Origin: a virus
Reading direction: 5' to 3' (one strand)
IMG/VR virus record: IMGVR_UViG_3300048837_001109
Location: 1-31,512 of that record
Length of the DNA: 31,512 nucleotides
Shown one piece after another: positions 1 through 7,814 of the stretch (its first letter is position 1; each line of letters opens with the position of its first letter). Position numbers and translations under genes: made by a program. The notes under the pieces are model-generated. The model saw nothing but the letters and a program-made list of their open reading frames with translations. It was not told where the DNA came from and did no database searches.

Positions 1-448
1 CCGACCACGCCAGGTAGAACTTCGCCGGCAGGTAGGTCTCGCAGAATGACTGGAAGCTGAGCCGGCACCGCTCCTTGCGGGCCGGGTCCGCAACGCCGGG
101 GATGGGGCCGATGTCGCGGACCGTCTTGGACAGCTCTCGCTGCCGCCGCGCCGCCTGGTCCTTGTGAGCGTCATACCCAACCAGGCTGGGCGAGCCCCCC
201 GCGGCCGCGGCCCGGACCCTTGCCTCATCGAGCCGGCGATGCCGCTGGGCGGCGAGCCACGCGCAGAGCTTGACGATGTCGACGCGGGAGAGATCCCCGC
301 GGGCGCACACCCGGGTGCCGCCCTGGTCGAGCGCATCGGTGATGGCGCGGAGCCGGATCGGCTCACCGTCCCCGGTCGAGTTGATCAGCCGCAGCGCCTC
401 GAAGGGCCGGAGCCGATGCGGGTCGAGCCGCTTGGGATCGTCAGCCAC
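1..448 (-). CDS. Phage terminase large subunit, N-terminal part (runs off left edge)
   Basis: The frame starts at GTG 448, overlaps the stop of the upstream gene by 8 bases, and has the ribosome-binding site GGGAGG 6 nt before it. It stays open to the window edge, giving 149 codons. Residues ~1-75 look like a small helical DNA-binding domain. Residues ~100-149 contain ELSKTVRDIGPIPGVADPAR followed by FQSFCETYLPAKFYLAW, which I recognise as the segment just before the Walker A motif in a family of large terminases common in planctomycete-type phages. Terminase is the ATPase/nuclease that cuts concatemers and packages DNA through the portal. The ATPase and nuclease motifs lie outside the window, so the call rests on the N-terminal signature alone. 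Its place downstream of the tail and sigma genes, not beside the portal, is unusual. Confidence 0.6.
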   Translation of the reverse strand, partial: MADDPKRLDPHRLRPFEALRLINSTGDGEPIRLRAITDALDQGGTRVCARGDLSRVDIVKLCAWLAAQRHRRLDEARVRAAAAGGSPSLVGYDAHKDQAARRQRELSKTVRDIGPIPGVADPARKERCRLSFQSFCETYLPAKFYLAWS

Positions 449-704
449 GCCCCGCCTCCCTCAGCAGCCACGCCGCGTACTCCACCACGTTCAGCGCGCC
501 GCCCGATCGACGCGGCGCTCCGGCCTTGACGTCGGCTCGGATCCTCGCGGCGGAGACGGTGCCGGAGCCGCAGCGAGAGAGCAGGCCGGCGAGGCGATCG
601 GGCGGGAGCGTGAGGGGATCGGGGCTGGGCGCAGGGGCTGGACGGGCCGCGACAGAGCGCCGCGGGGCCTTGGGCTTCGGGCTGAGTTTGCCGCGGGTGG
701 TCAC
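441..704 (-). CDS. Small winged-helix-like protein before terminase (possible small terminase)
   Basis: 87 residues. The GTG start at 704 has a weak AGGA about 8 nt upstream. The N-terminus (residues 1-28) is basic and rich in Pro and Ala. Residues 30-87 form a compact domain: DRLAGLLSRCGSG, then a likely recognition helix SAARIRADVKAGAPRRSGG, then ALNVVEYAAWLLRE. The pattern of a helix, 'AGAP', a short polar loop and 'YAAWL' resembles small helix-turn-helix proteins that define a DNA-recognition step in phages. Its stop overlaps the terminase start by 8 bases, so the two are probably translationally coupled. That position suggests, without proving, a small-terminase role. A transcription regulator is the alternative. 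Confidence 0.55.
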   Translation of the reverse strand: MTTRGKLSPKPKAPRRSVAARPAPAPSPDPLTLPPDRLAGLLSRCGSGTVSAARIRADVKAGAPRRSGGALNVVEYAAWLLREAGRG

Positions 705-949
705 GCTGCATCCTGCCCTGGCGGCGCGACCGGGGCGGCGCGCCCACGCCGAAAGAAAGTCAGTCTGGTTTCGGTGCTCTTCCGCGTGGTGTCTCCTGTA
801 AATACCACGTTGGAAGGACCCAATAAGGGGGGCTGGCCCCCCGTGAGCAAATTCCGCTCTTTTACCTAACGTCCATACCAGCCGCCACCGTATGGATTAG
901 CTCCCGTGGTATAGAACACGATCCCACCCTCCCACGCTCGCTCTGACGC
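705..949 (-). promoter_or_regulatory. 245-bp intergenic region with hairpins before the terminase genes
   Basis: No gene is supported here. It separates the stop of the sigma gene (950) from the start at 704. It holds a 6-bp G/C stem with a CTGG loop (827-842). On the minus strand this stem is followed by TTATTG, so it could be a weak terminator for the sigma transcript. It also holds a 5-bp inverted repeat GTGGT/ACCAC (786-808) and an inverted pair of ATACCACG and CGTGGTAT about 100 bp apart. The region is visibly AT-richer than its neighbours, which fits a promoter or operator for the packaging genes. I could not settle on one -35/-10 pair. Confidence 0.4.
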
Positions 950-1666
950 TCACCCGTCCTCAGTGCTGAGACGCACACGCTTCTTGATCGCCCTCCTCGG
1001 TCGCGTCGTCACACGCTTGATGCTCACGCTCTGCGTCCTCTCCACCCCGAGTGCCACCTGCAAGGCCTCGATCGCCTCAAGCTCGATCTGCCTCACCCGC
1101 TCACGCACCACCCCGATCTCCTGACCGATGTCCTTGAACGTCCTGCCCTTGAGCCGCTCTTCGAGTACTCGCCTGCAGGTGGGCGGCAGGTCCTCCATCG
1201 CTCGGACCATCGCTGACCGCGCATCGCGATCATCGACCGACTCGACGCACTCGCGCGATCGCGGGTCGACCGCCATGTAGGCCTCGACCAGCTCAGCACC
1301 CCGGCCGGTTCTCTTCCAGGCTTCGTGGTTCGCGGCGATGAGCCCGCGCGGCCGGACCGAGCGCCGAATGGTCGTGTCGTGCATGAGCTCACGCCGGACG
1401 TCGCGCGAGATCCCCACGCCCATGTAGGTCAGCAGGCTCGTGGCCTTCGTTTGGTCGAACCGCTTGATGGACCTGATCGCGGTCATCACCCCGAGCGAGT
1501 AGTACTGCTCGGCATCGATCTGGCGAGGGCCCGGTCCGATCGCTTTCCGCACCATGAGCCAGATGAACCCCTTGTGCCGCTCGAGCAGCTCGTCGCGTGC
1601 CGCGAGGTCGCCCGCCTGGGCTGCGTGGATGAGCTCGATGTCGGGCTTGCGCGTGGTCGTGGTCAT
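950..1666 (-). CDS. Phage-encoded sigma70-family RNA polymerase sigma factor
   Basis: 238 residues from ATG 1666. Residues ~8-95 match sigma region 2: a helix with DIELIHAAQAGDLAARDELL, then GFIWLMVRKA, then a core-binding/-10 part YYSLGVMTAIRSIKRFD and LLTYMGVGISRDVRRE. Residues ~165-210 match region 4, with VLEERLKGRTFKDIGQEIGV followed by the recognition helix VRERVRQIE. A very basic tail (RPRRAIKKRVR) ends the protein. Regions 1 and 3 are short or missing, so it is a compact group 3/4-like factor. It probably redirects host RNA polymerase to phage promoters. No Shine-Dalgarno sequence precedes the ATG. Instead a promoter-like element ends 6 nt before it, so a leaderless, possibly self-regulated transcript is inferred. 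Confidence 0.85.
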   Translation of the reverse strand: MTTTTRKPDIELIHAAQAGDLAARDELLERHKGFIWLMVRKAIGPGPRQIDAEQYYSLGVMTAIRSIKRFDQTKATSLLTYMGVGISRDVRRELMHDTTIRRSVRPRGLIAANHEAWKRTGRGAELVEAYMAVDPRSRECVESVDDRDARSAMVRAMEDLPPTCRRVLEERLKGRTFKDIGQEIGVVRERVRQIELEAIEALQVALGVERTQSVSIKRVTTRPRRAIKKRVRLSTEDG

Positions 1667-1701
1667 CGCCGCACCATTCCCACGCGGGTGCCCGATGTCC
1701 A
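1667..1701 (-). promoter_or_regulatory. Promoter-like element, copy 1 (sigma-factor gene)
   Basis: On the minus strand TGGACA (1701-1696), a 17-bp spacer, then AATGGT (1678-1673), then GCGGCG and the ATG at 1666. The element shares GGGAATGGTGCG with the copies at 4786-4819 and 23671-23699. The ATG falls where transcription should begin, so a leaderless mRNA is inferred. Confidence 0.6.
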
Positions 1702-1711
1702 CCGGTCCGGT

Positions 1712-2233
1712 TCATTGTCCGGCCGCATGGCCATGCACGGGACAATCCTCGCTGGGGCCGCAGGGGCGGCTCCTGGGACGCCGCAGCTTCTCGGCGAGCT
1801 TCCGGCCCCATCCGCGCTTGCCCCACGGCAGGAAGGGCTTGAGCCACATCAGCGAGCGAATGCAGCCGCAGCCGCGATAGACCTTGTCCTCGCCGATCTG
1901 CTGCAGGAACACCCACAGGGCGAGCTTGAAGCCGCGGCGAACGCGGCGAGGGAACGGCACGCCCTCCCAGGTGAGCCTGACCTGGACCGTCCCGTCCTCG
2001 GCCGGCCACCAGCCCTCCGGGCAGACCGACGCCGGATCCCGCAAGCGCTTGCCCAGTCGCGGATCGGGCTTGCCGATCTCGCACCCAGCCGCGCGAGGGC
2101 AGGTGAGGCACATCGCCATCCGCTCCTCGGTGAGCTTCGCGCGGTCGGCGATCGTCGGCCCCGTGGGGGTCTCGGGCTCCGAGCCGGCGGAGCGCTTCAC
2201 ACGGTTCTCGGCACAGCACGGTTTGCTGCTCAT
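1712..2233 (-). CDS. Cys-rich protein, unknown function
   Basis: 173 residues from ATG 2233, which overlaps the upstream stop as ATGA and has GGAGGG in front. Two Cys clusters stand out: CLTCPRAAGC in the middle with a following PASVCPEGWW, and YRGCGCI later. Another cluster (RPCGPSEDCPVHGH) sits close to the C-terminus. The spacing suggests zinc binding at two sites. The segment between is rich in basic and aromatic residues (FKLALWVFLQQ, MWLKPFLPWGKRGWGRK). It is the last gene before the sigma factor and closely follows a run of putative virion proteins. I recognise the N-terminal CxxCP...CP.GWW pattern from phage hypothetical proteins but know no function for it. Confidence 0.7.
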   Translation of the reverse strand: MSSKPCCAENRVKRSAGSEPETPTGPTIADRAKLTEERMAMCLTCPRAAGCEIGKPDPRLGKRLRDPASVCPEGWWPAEDGTVQVRLTWEGVPFPRRVRRGFKLALWVFLQQIGEDKVYRGCGCIRSLMWLKPFLPWGKRGWGRKLAEKLRRPRSRPCGPSEDCPVHGHAAGQ

Positions 2234-3135
2234 CCACACCCTCCGGTGCACTTGGTCGGCAGCCCGGGCTGCGTGACCGTGATGGTGACCTGCCAGTCGA
2301 CCTTCTCCCCACACGTGCCACTGCCGCACGAGTTGTCGAGCGTGCCCTGCTGCCAGCCGGCGGTCCCTTCGTACCCCTCGCAGTCCCACTCCTCGGTGTA
2401 GTACTGCGTCACGCCGCCAGGAGCTCCGCCGCAGAAGTAGTACCCGGTCACGTCGGTGTTGCTAGCGACGCTCTCGATCTGCGGCGGACAAATGTCCTCG
2501 TTTGGGAAGAAGCTGGTCGGACCGGTCGTGGTGGTGAACCAGTTGTACACGCCGGGGGAGACTCGATCGAGTGTCTCAATGACCCGCGTCCAGGTCCCGA
2601 CATATGACCCGGGCACACCCTCGGTGAACGACCACGACCAGGTGTAGGTCTCGATGAACTCCCGCCGCGCGTCGTTGGAGCCATACCAGATGTGCCGGAC
2701 CGTCTCGCCCGATCCCGACACGGTCGAGCCCGACTCGACGCAGCAGCATCCGGGGAACTCATCGAACTCGAGCGGGCAGATGTGCGAGGTGATGCTCGAA
2801 ATCCGCGGGCAGCTCTCGTCGCAGGTGCAGCAGTCAGGGTGCTGGTCCTCGTTCCCGGGAGCGCCGATGTCGAGGTAGATGTCGCCTGATCCGGGCGAGT
2901 AGGGCTCGGCATCGGAGCGGATCTTGAAGCACCGCCCCGCCTCGCCCCCGACATACATGTGCGCGCACTCGGGCGCCTTGCCGGGGCTGAAGTAGACGTT
3001 CGGCCCCTCGTAGTCCTCCCCGCACGGCTCAGCCAGGGCGAAGTCGCCGCAGCACGTGCACCGCGCGAACTTCCCATCGGGGAGCTTGATGAACTTCCCC
3101 GTCGCGGAGTTCTTCTTGAAAGAGCCGCCGGCCAT
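2230..3135 (-). CDS. Cysteine-rich putative virion protein
   Basis: 301 residues from ATG 3135, with a distant GGAGG. It has 21 cysteines, many as adjacent pairs or triples (RCTCC, DCCTC, GCCCVE), and many Gly, Ser, Thr and aromatic residues, typical of an extracellular or virion-exposed beta protein held by disulfides or metal. No signal peptide is visible, which fits a virion component rather than a Sec-exported protein. It sits between two putative structural genes and its stop overlaps the next start as ATGA. Tail-tip or fibre attachment is a reasonable guess from position only. I do not recognise a named family. Confidence 0.65.
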   Translation of the reverse strand: MAGGSFKKNSATGKFIKLPDGKFARCTCCGDFALAEPCGEDYEGPNVYFSPGKAPECAHMYVGGEAGRCFKIRSDAEPYSPGSGDIYLDIGAPGNEDQHPDCCTCDESCPRISSITSHICPLEFDEFPGCCCVESGSTVSGSGETVRHIWYGSNDARREFIETYTWSWSFTEGVPGSYVGTWTRVIETLDRVSPGVYNWFTTTTGPTSFFPNEDICPPQIESVASNTDVTGYYFCGGAPGGVTQYYTEEWDCEGYEGTAGWQQGTLDNSCGSGTCGEKVDWQVTITVTQPGLPTKCTGGCG

Positions 3136-3138
3136 GGA

Positions 3139-3969
3139 TCAGCACGCCTCCGCATCGAGCAGGGCGTTGGGGTCGAACAGCTGCAGCACGCCATCCTCGT
3201 CGTAGTACGCCGTGCCGGGAATGTCGGTCCCGCCCGCGAGATAGGGGGTATCGGGCTGGAATCGCTTCTTGGGAGCCTTGTCGGTGCCGATCACCACGCC
3301 ATAGAGGTCCTTCACGGTGTAGGTGAAGGTGCAGGTGGTGGAGCTGCTGCCGGCCGAGCCTCCGGTCTGCGTCACCAGCACGGTGAACAGATCGCCCGGA
3401 GTGCGTCCGCCGCGGATCCGCACCATGCAGAGCGCGACGCCCTCGGTCGTCCGGTCGGCCTCATCCTGCTTCCAGATGATCTGAAGCGGGCCCCGGGAGC
3501 TGCTGATCGGCATCGTGCCCGTCTGGGCCTTGGCGGCGGTGTGGAGCTCGTCATCGATCTCCACGAGTGCGATCGCCACCCCGGAGACGCAGCAGCGGCC
3601 GATCATCCCGGCCGGGATCGCCTCAGTGGTGACCACCAGCTCGAGGTCGCCCGCCGCGGGTGTGACGCCGCGGTAGCGCAGGCGCTCGGCGAACCCGTCG
3701 AGGTTCCCCGGGATGGTGTCCATCCCGACGTCGTAATCGTGGGGCAGGAGGGCGGGGCGCTCCAGTGTGAGAATCCGGTGCCGGCCGATCGGCTCCTCCG
3801 TCGCGTTGAGCACCAGGGCGTGCTGGAAGTGCTCGCGGGCCTCGGGCGTGCCCGCGCCGGTGCCGCGGAGCCTGTTCTGCCGCGCGGCCTCCATGGCGGC
3901 GTTCCAGTCGGGAGCGTCGATCCGGAGCGGCTGGCCGCTGATAACTTTGCGGAAGGTCGGGCCTGGCAC
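3139..3969 (-). CDS. Putative phage structural protein
   Basis: 276 residues. The start is GTG 3969, chosen because GGAG lies 6 nt before it and overlaps the upstream stop. The N-terminus (TFRKVISGQPLRIDAPDWNA) has the form seen at the start of a recurrent phage protein that begins with '(K/R)..PGQPLRI....WN.....A'. The middle is mixed alpha/beta. The C-terminal ~60 residues are beta-rich (TFTYTVKDLYGVVIGTDKAP) and resemble a small virion-surface domain. It is the second gene of the transcript starting at 4785. A minor tail or fibre-base role fits its position downstream of the tape measure, but this is inference. Confidence 0.65.
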   Translation of the reverse strand: MPGPTFRKVISGQPLRIDAPDWNAAMEAARQNRLRGTGAGTPEAREHFQHALVLNATEEPIGRHRILTLERPALLPHDYDVGMDTIPGNLDGFAERLRYRGVTPAAGDLELVVTTEAIPAGMIGRCCVSGVAIALVEIDDELHTAAKAQTGTMPISSSRGPLQIIWKQDEADRTTEGVALCMVRIRGGRTPGDLFTVLVTQTGGSAGSSSTTCTFTYTVKDLYGVVIGTDKAPKKRFQPDTPYLAGGTDIPGTAYYDEDGVLQLFDPNALLDAEAC

Positions 3970-3972
3970 AGA

Positions 3973-4785
3973 TCACTCCAGATCGAGAGCATCGAAGTCG
4001 GAGGGGTCGTACACTCGCTCTTCGTACCACGCGATCGGAACCATGGTGAGCTGATTGGACTCTTCAGACTGGCGATAGAGCACCCAGATCACAGAATGGC
4101 CGCCATAGTTCACGCCGGTGAACTCGCCGGCGATCGTGCCGCCGGAGACGTTCGGCCGACACGAGAATCGGTAGGTGACCTCCCAATCGCCCTCGCTGCG
4201 CTTCTGGCCCGTGACATCTACCAGCAGGGCCTCGCCGGCCGCGAACCCGCGCCACTCGTCATCGTTGATCGTGCCCGTCGCGGCGTACCCGGCCGATTCG
4301 GCTGCGGCAATGTCCGCATTGGCGATGTAGCGTGTGAGGGTCAAGGCCCACTGAGGGTCGACCACGTCCGCGCCTTCGATCTTCCCATCGACGACGTTGA
4401 TCGCCTGCTTGAAGTCCGGCGCCCCTGAGGACTGCTGCACCGTCTCCTTCGATGTCTTGATGTGCGCCGTGCCGCCGCCCGTTGTCCAGGACTCGCGGAT
4501 GTCGCCTGTCTCGGGCCGCAGCCCGCCGCCGCCCGAGATGGCGTAGCGCACTGTGACGCGGAAGATCCTGTCGCTGTTGGGCTCCGGACCCACCGTGACG
4601 TCATCGAGCGGCCAGTCGCGGTAGTCAGCCGGAGCAACGGCCAGCACCGCCGCCTCGACGTCCTCGGCCAGGTCCGGCCCGTTGTCGGCGACGTCAGATT
4701 CGACCTGGTAGTCGAACTCCGCAGAGCGGTTCTTCCGCGAGACGCGGGGACCGGTGATCATGTCGGTGCGCACGACGAGGGCCAT
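3973..4785 (-). CDS. Conserved phage protein, putative baseplate/tail-tip component
   Basis: 270 residues from ATG 4785. The N-terminus resembles the 'SDD..A...L...AP..Y.......V.VEPL' domain of a recurrent unnamed protein in planctomycete-type phages. The remainder carries its other hallmarks: GGTAHIKTS, APDFKQAINVVDGKIEGADV, TGTINDDEWRGFAAGEALLV and GDWEVTYRFSCRPNV. It lies just after the tape measure and moron and heads a four-gene run to 1712, so a tail-tip or baseplate role is likely by position. There is no ribosome-binding site. The ATG lies 6 nt after a promoter-like AATGGT, which makes a leaderless transcript the simplest reading. The molecular function is unknown. Confidence 0.7.
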   Translation of the reverse strand: MALVVRTDMITGPRVSRKNRSAEFDYQVESDVADNGPDLAEDVEAAVLAVAPADYRDWPLDDVTVGPEPNSDRIFRVTVRYAISGGGGLRPETGDIRESWTTGGGTAHIKTSKETVQQSSGAPDFKQAINVVDGKIEGADVVDPQWALTLTRYIANADIAAAESAGYAATGTINDDEWRGFAAGEALLVDVTGQKRSEGDWEVTYRFSCRPNVSGGTIAGEFTGVNYGGHSVIWVLYRQSEESNQLTMVPIAWYEERVYDPSDFDALDLE

Positions 4786-4819
4786 GCGCGCACCATTCCC
4801 CGCTCGGCGTTCAAGTCAA
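4786..4819 (-). promoter_or_regulatory. Promoter-like element, copy 2 (virion/tail-tip genes)
   Basis: On the minus strand TTGACT (4819-4814), a 16-bp spacer, AATGGT (4797-4792), then GCGCGC and the ATG at 4785. It lies in the short gap after the stop at 4834. It shares CTTGAC and GGGAATGGTGCGCGC with copy 3. The 6-nt distance to ATG predicts a leaderless mRNA. Confidence 0.65.
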
Positions 4820-4833
4820 GCGGGCAGACGCGG

Positions 4834-5856
4834 TCACCTTTGGATCATCGACGCGGGGATGCGGACCCGGATTCTGCCATCGCCGTCGACATACACGCCC
4901 GGGAGATCAAGATCGAGGTGTTCCGCGCGATCAATCGGGACCTGGAACACCAGCACATCCCGCAGCTTCTCGCCTGGGTAGATGGGCCCGACCCTCACGC
5001 TCCCGATCGGCCGACTGCTCAGGCTGCCGAAGTCCACCAGGCGGTAGGTGTTGCCGAAGTTGTCCGTTAGCCGCTGCTCGTCGTCGGCGTTGAACGAGAG
5101 GTAGTCGATCTTCTTCGTCTGGCTCACGTTGGCGATCTCGATCTCGATCCGCAGCAGGGCCTCGTCGGTCTGTCGCTCCTCAGTGCGACCGAGGAATGGC
5201 GTAAGAGGAACGTGGCCGATCTTGGCTTCCAGGATCCGGAGCTCTACATCGCCGTGCCGGATCACGGAGTCGGCGCTGGGCCACTGCTCGTTCTGCGAAG
5301 GCAGCACGCCGGCGGTGCCGGCTTTGGACGCGGCCGCCGCCCTCTCGGCCGCCTCATTGGCCGCCCGGGTGATTCCGCCCACCAGCAGGCCCGTCGTGGC
5401 GACAACCACCAGCAGAGCAAGCCCGCTGATCGCGGAGCCGGCGATCGGTAGTCCGATGCTCGAGCCCTTCCGTGTGATCGCGACGACGAGCCCGACGAGC
5501 CCAAGCAGCAAGCCGAGGGCCGAGAGGGGCACGCTGATCAGGTTCACCAGCGGGATCCAGCAGATCAGGAACGCCAGAATCCCGAGAATGATCGACGCAA
5601 CCCCCAGACTGCTTCCCCGCCGCGGCATCGCCACATTGAGCACCGGTGCGCCTCGCTGGTGCCCTTGCTCAATCGGCGGCGGCGAGATGTTCTGGTGCGG
5701 TGGAGCGATCGTCTTTGGCGACGCGGGCTGGACGCGAGAGACCATCACGCCCTTCCGGTTCGCCAAGCTCTGAGCCTCATCGGACGTCTTCGCCTCCACG
5801 GCCAGCTCGATGTCCTCGCCGGTGTCCGCGTCTGCGCCTGTAACTATGAACCTCAT
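4834..5856 (-). CDS. Host-like membrane protein (DUF4190-like plus DUF4352-like); probable moron
   Basis: 340 residues from ATG 5856, with GGGAGG at good spacing. Residues 1-45 form a short soluble domain (TGADADTGEDIELAVEAK...) of a type seen in planctomycete cell proteins. Residues ~80-160 hold three hydrophobic segments with the repeat-like look of DUF4190 (SLGVASIILGILAFLICWIP; GLVVAITRKGSSIGLPIAG). The C-terminal ~150 residues form a beta domain like DUF4352 (ALLRIEIEIANVSQTKKIDY; DNFGNTYRLVD). This is a bacterial membrane or lipoprotein-type architecture, not a virion one. It is a single gene between the tape measure and the promoter at 4786-4819, and it has its own sigma70-like promoter, the classic layout of a moron. 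Surface modification or superinfection exclusion would be guesses. Confidence 0.7.
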   Translation of the reverse strand: MRFIVTGADADTGEDIELAVEAKTSDEAQSLANRKGVMVSRVQPASPKTIAPPHQNISPPPIEQGHQRGAPVLNVAMPRRGSSLGVASIILGILAFLICWIPLVNLISVPLSALGLLLGLVGLVVAITRKGSSIGLPIAGSAISGLALLVVVATTGLLVGGITRAANEAAERAAAASKAGTAGVLPSQNEQWPSADSVIRHGDVELRILEAKIGHVPLTPFLGRTEERQTDEALLRIEIEIANVSQTKKIDYLSFNADDEQRLTDNFGNTYRLVDFGSLSSRPIGSVRVGPIYPGEKLRDVLVFQVPIDRAEHLDLDLPGVYVDGDGRIRVRIPASMIQR

Positions 5857-5872
5857 GGGGACCTCCCACCCC

Positions 5873-5901
5873 AGACTACCTGATCTCGGGGATAGGAGCA
5901 A
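5873..5901 (-). promoter_or_regulatory. sigma70-like promoter for the membrane gene
   Basis: On the minus strand TTGCTC (5901-5896), a 17-bp spacer, then TAGTCT (5878-5873), followed by GGGAGG and the ATG at 5856. An inverted pair GATCTC (5882-5887) and GAGATC (5911-5916) brackets the -35 and could be an operator. The -10 differs from the AATGGT of the other phage elements and looks more like a host promoter. Confidence 0.45.
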
Positions 5902-5958
5902 GGGGAACATGAGATCGTGCCGTCTCAGGATCGCCGCGGAAGTGATGTCGGACCGGCG

Positions 5959-7812
5959 TCAGGTGAATACCGGACCCTGCGCCATCGACCTGAGGAGCGA
6001 GACTTGCTCGCGGCCCTGGTCGACCAGCTGCTCCGTCGCCTTCGCGGTCCGCTCGATCGGGCCCTTGATGGCGTCTGGGCGGAAGGCCTCGATCGCCCGC
6101 CGGCTCCCGGATGCGAAGCCGAACTCCCGCTGAGACTCCACCGCCCCGGCGCCGAGACCGGCCATCTTCCGAGACGTGTCGATCTGCTCCTTCCCGTCCT
6201 CGACCATCTTCCTCCGCAGCTCCGCCTCAGCCTTGAGCACATCGAGCCGGGCTTGGGCCGCCGCAACCGCCGCCTCTGCGGCCTCGATGTCCTCTGCCTT
6301 CGCCGCTGCGAGCTCCGCCTGGGCCCTCGCGAGTTCCATCATGATGTCGACCATCTTCTGCTGATGCCGGGCCTCCTCGATGACCTGGAACACGCCGGCG
6401 CTCTTGTTGAACTTCTCCATCCCAGCCCCGACCGCGCTGCCAAGTGCGGGACTGATCGCCGCCGCGAATCCTGTCAACGCCAGGCCCGCAGCCCGGAGCG
6501 CCGAGACGGCCGTGGAGATCACAAAATGCGTCGCGGTTTCGATGCCGGACTTCAGACTCGCGACGATGACGTTCATGACGCTCAGCGCGGCGTACTTCAT
6601 CCCCTCCCAAACCTTGTTCAGCCCGGAAAGCCCGCTCAGGAACGTGACCTCGAGACCAGCCCAGAGGATCTCCGCGGCGAGCTGGATGTCTCCATACGCC
6701 AGTGCATCCGCGATGCCCGTGATGGTGTCGCTCGCGATGCTCTTTAGGGTGCGGAACTGCTGACCAAGCCAGTCCAGCACCCCGCCCAGGTCGATGAACT
6801 GCGTGCCCACCGCCGCCGCCGACGCCGCCATGACGATCATGAACCCAGTCGTCGACGTCAGCAGCCACAGCACGCCCGCGAACGCAGCCCCGAGCAACCC
6901 CACTGTCGCGGAGAACCCCGAGAGGACCAGGCCGGCGACGATGAACGCCCCGCCCAGCCCGATCACCGCGGCCCCGACGGCCGTTACCCCGACCGCCACC
7001 TGGGCGAGCATCACCACCAGCCCGCGGTTCTCCTGCACCCAGCGCGAGATCCCCGCCACGATCGGCGTGAGGGCCTCCGCCAGGGCGGTGATGCTCGGGG
7101 CGATCGCCGAGCCGATCCACACCCACACGGCCTTCATGCTCCGCGTGAGGGCATTCAGGGCGTCATTGAGCGCCGCGGCGGATGCGGCCGCCTCGTCGTT
7201 GAACGTGAGCCCCAGGTCCCGGGCCTGCCGCCGCAGCTCGTTGATGCCGGCGGATCCCTTGGAGAGCAGCGGGATGAGCATCGAGCCGCCGCGGCCGAGG
7301 ATCGCCATCGCGGCCTCGGTGCGGACCGCCTCGTTCTCGACCTTCGAGAGCGCGTCGGCGACGGCGTAGAACTGCTCATCGGGGCTCATGCCCATCAGGG
7401 CCTCGATGCTCAGGCCGAGCGCGTCGAGGCTGTCCTTGGCCTCCTTGTTCCCCGATGCCGCATCCCCGAGCGTCTGCTGGAACTTCCGGAAGCCCTTCTC
7501 GAGCTCCTCGATGTTGGCGCCTTCCTGCTCGGCCGCGAATCCCATCTCGCTGATGAACTCGGTGGAGAGCCCCGTCCGCTTGTTCATCTTGTCGATCGCG
7601 TCCCCGACCTCGCTGAAGGTCTTTCCCGCGGCGTAGAGCCCGCCCAGCGTGCCCGTCCCCACCGCGGCGAGCCCGGCCCCCACCGCCGCTACCGCCGTGC
7701 CGAACGCCCTGAGCCGCTTGGCCGCCCCATCGAGCGTCCGCCGGAACGCCGTGTCGTCGGCGAAGAGCCGGATGAACGCCTCGCCCGCCTTGATCGATCC
7801 TGCCTTCGCCAT
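5959..7812 (-). CDS. Tail tape measure protein
   Basis: 617 residues. ATG 7812 is chosen because AGGAGG lies 8 nt upstream. The in-frame GTG at 7818 is too close to it. Residues ~1-60 carry the usual AGEAFIRLFADDTAFRRTLD start and a Gly/Ala hydrophobic helix. Residues ~60-200 contain KMNKRTGLSTEFISEMGFAA and LGRGGSMLIPLLSKG, hallmarks of the TMP family. A block of hydrophobic helices follows (~250-350), then a long coiled coil (ELARAQAELAAAKAEDIEAA). Tape measures set tail length and are ejected into the cell. By the usual ~0.15 nm per residue, a tail of roughly 90 nm is expected (inference). It follows the tail chaperone genes as in other siphophages. Confidence 0.9.
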   Translation of the reverse strand: MAKAGSIKAGEAFIRLFADDTAFRRTLDGAAKRLRAFGTAVAAVGAGLAAVGTGTLGGLYAAGKTFSEVGDAIDKMNKRTGLSTEFISEMGFAAEQEGANIEELEKGFRKFQQTLGDAASGNKEAKDSLDALGLSIEALMGMSPDEQFYAVADALSKVENEAVRTEAAMAILGRGGSMLIPLLSKGSAGINELRRQARDLGLTFNDEAAASAAALNDALNALTRSMKAVWVWIGSAIAPSITALAEALTPIVAGISRWVQENRGLVVMLAQVAVGVTAVGAAVIGLGGAFIVAGLVLSGFSATVGLLGAAFAGVLWLLTSTTGFMIVMAASAAAVGTQFIDLGGVLDWLGQQFRTLKSIASDTITGIADALAYGDIQLAAEILWAGLEVTFLSGLSGLNKVWEGMKYAALSVMNVIVASLKSGIETATHFVISTAVSALRAAGLALTGFAAAISPALGSAVGAGMEKFNKSAGVFQVIEEARHQQKMVDIMMELARAQAELAAAKAEDIEAAEAAVAAAQARLDVLKAEAELRRKMVEDGKEQIDTSRKMAGLGAGAVESQREFGFASGSRRAIEAFRPDAIKGPIERTAKATEQLVDQGREQVSLLRSMAQGPVFT

Positions 7813-7814
7813 GA

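Noticed and set aside
164-869. Plus-strand frames at the left edge
   Set aside because: The minus strand here encodes the terminase start and the small winged-helix protein with good ribosome-binding sites.
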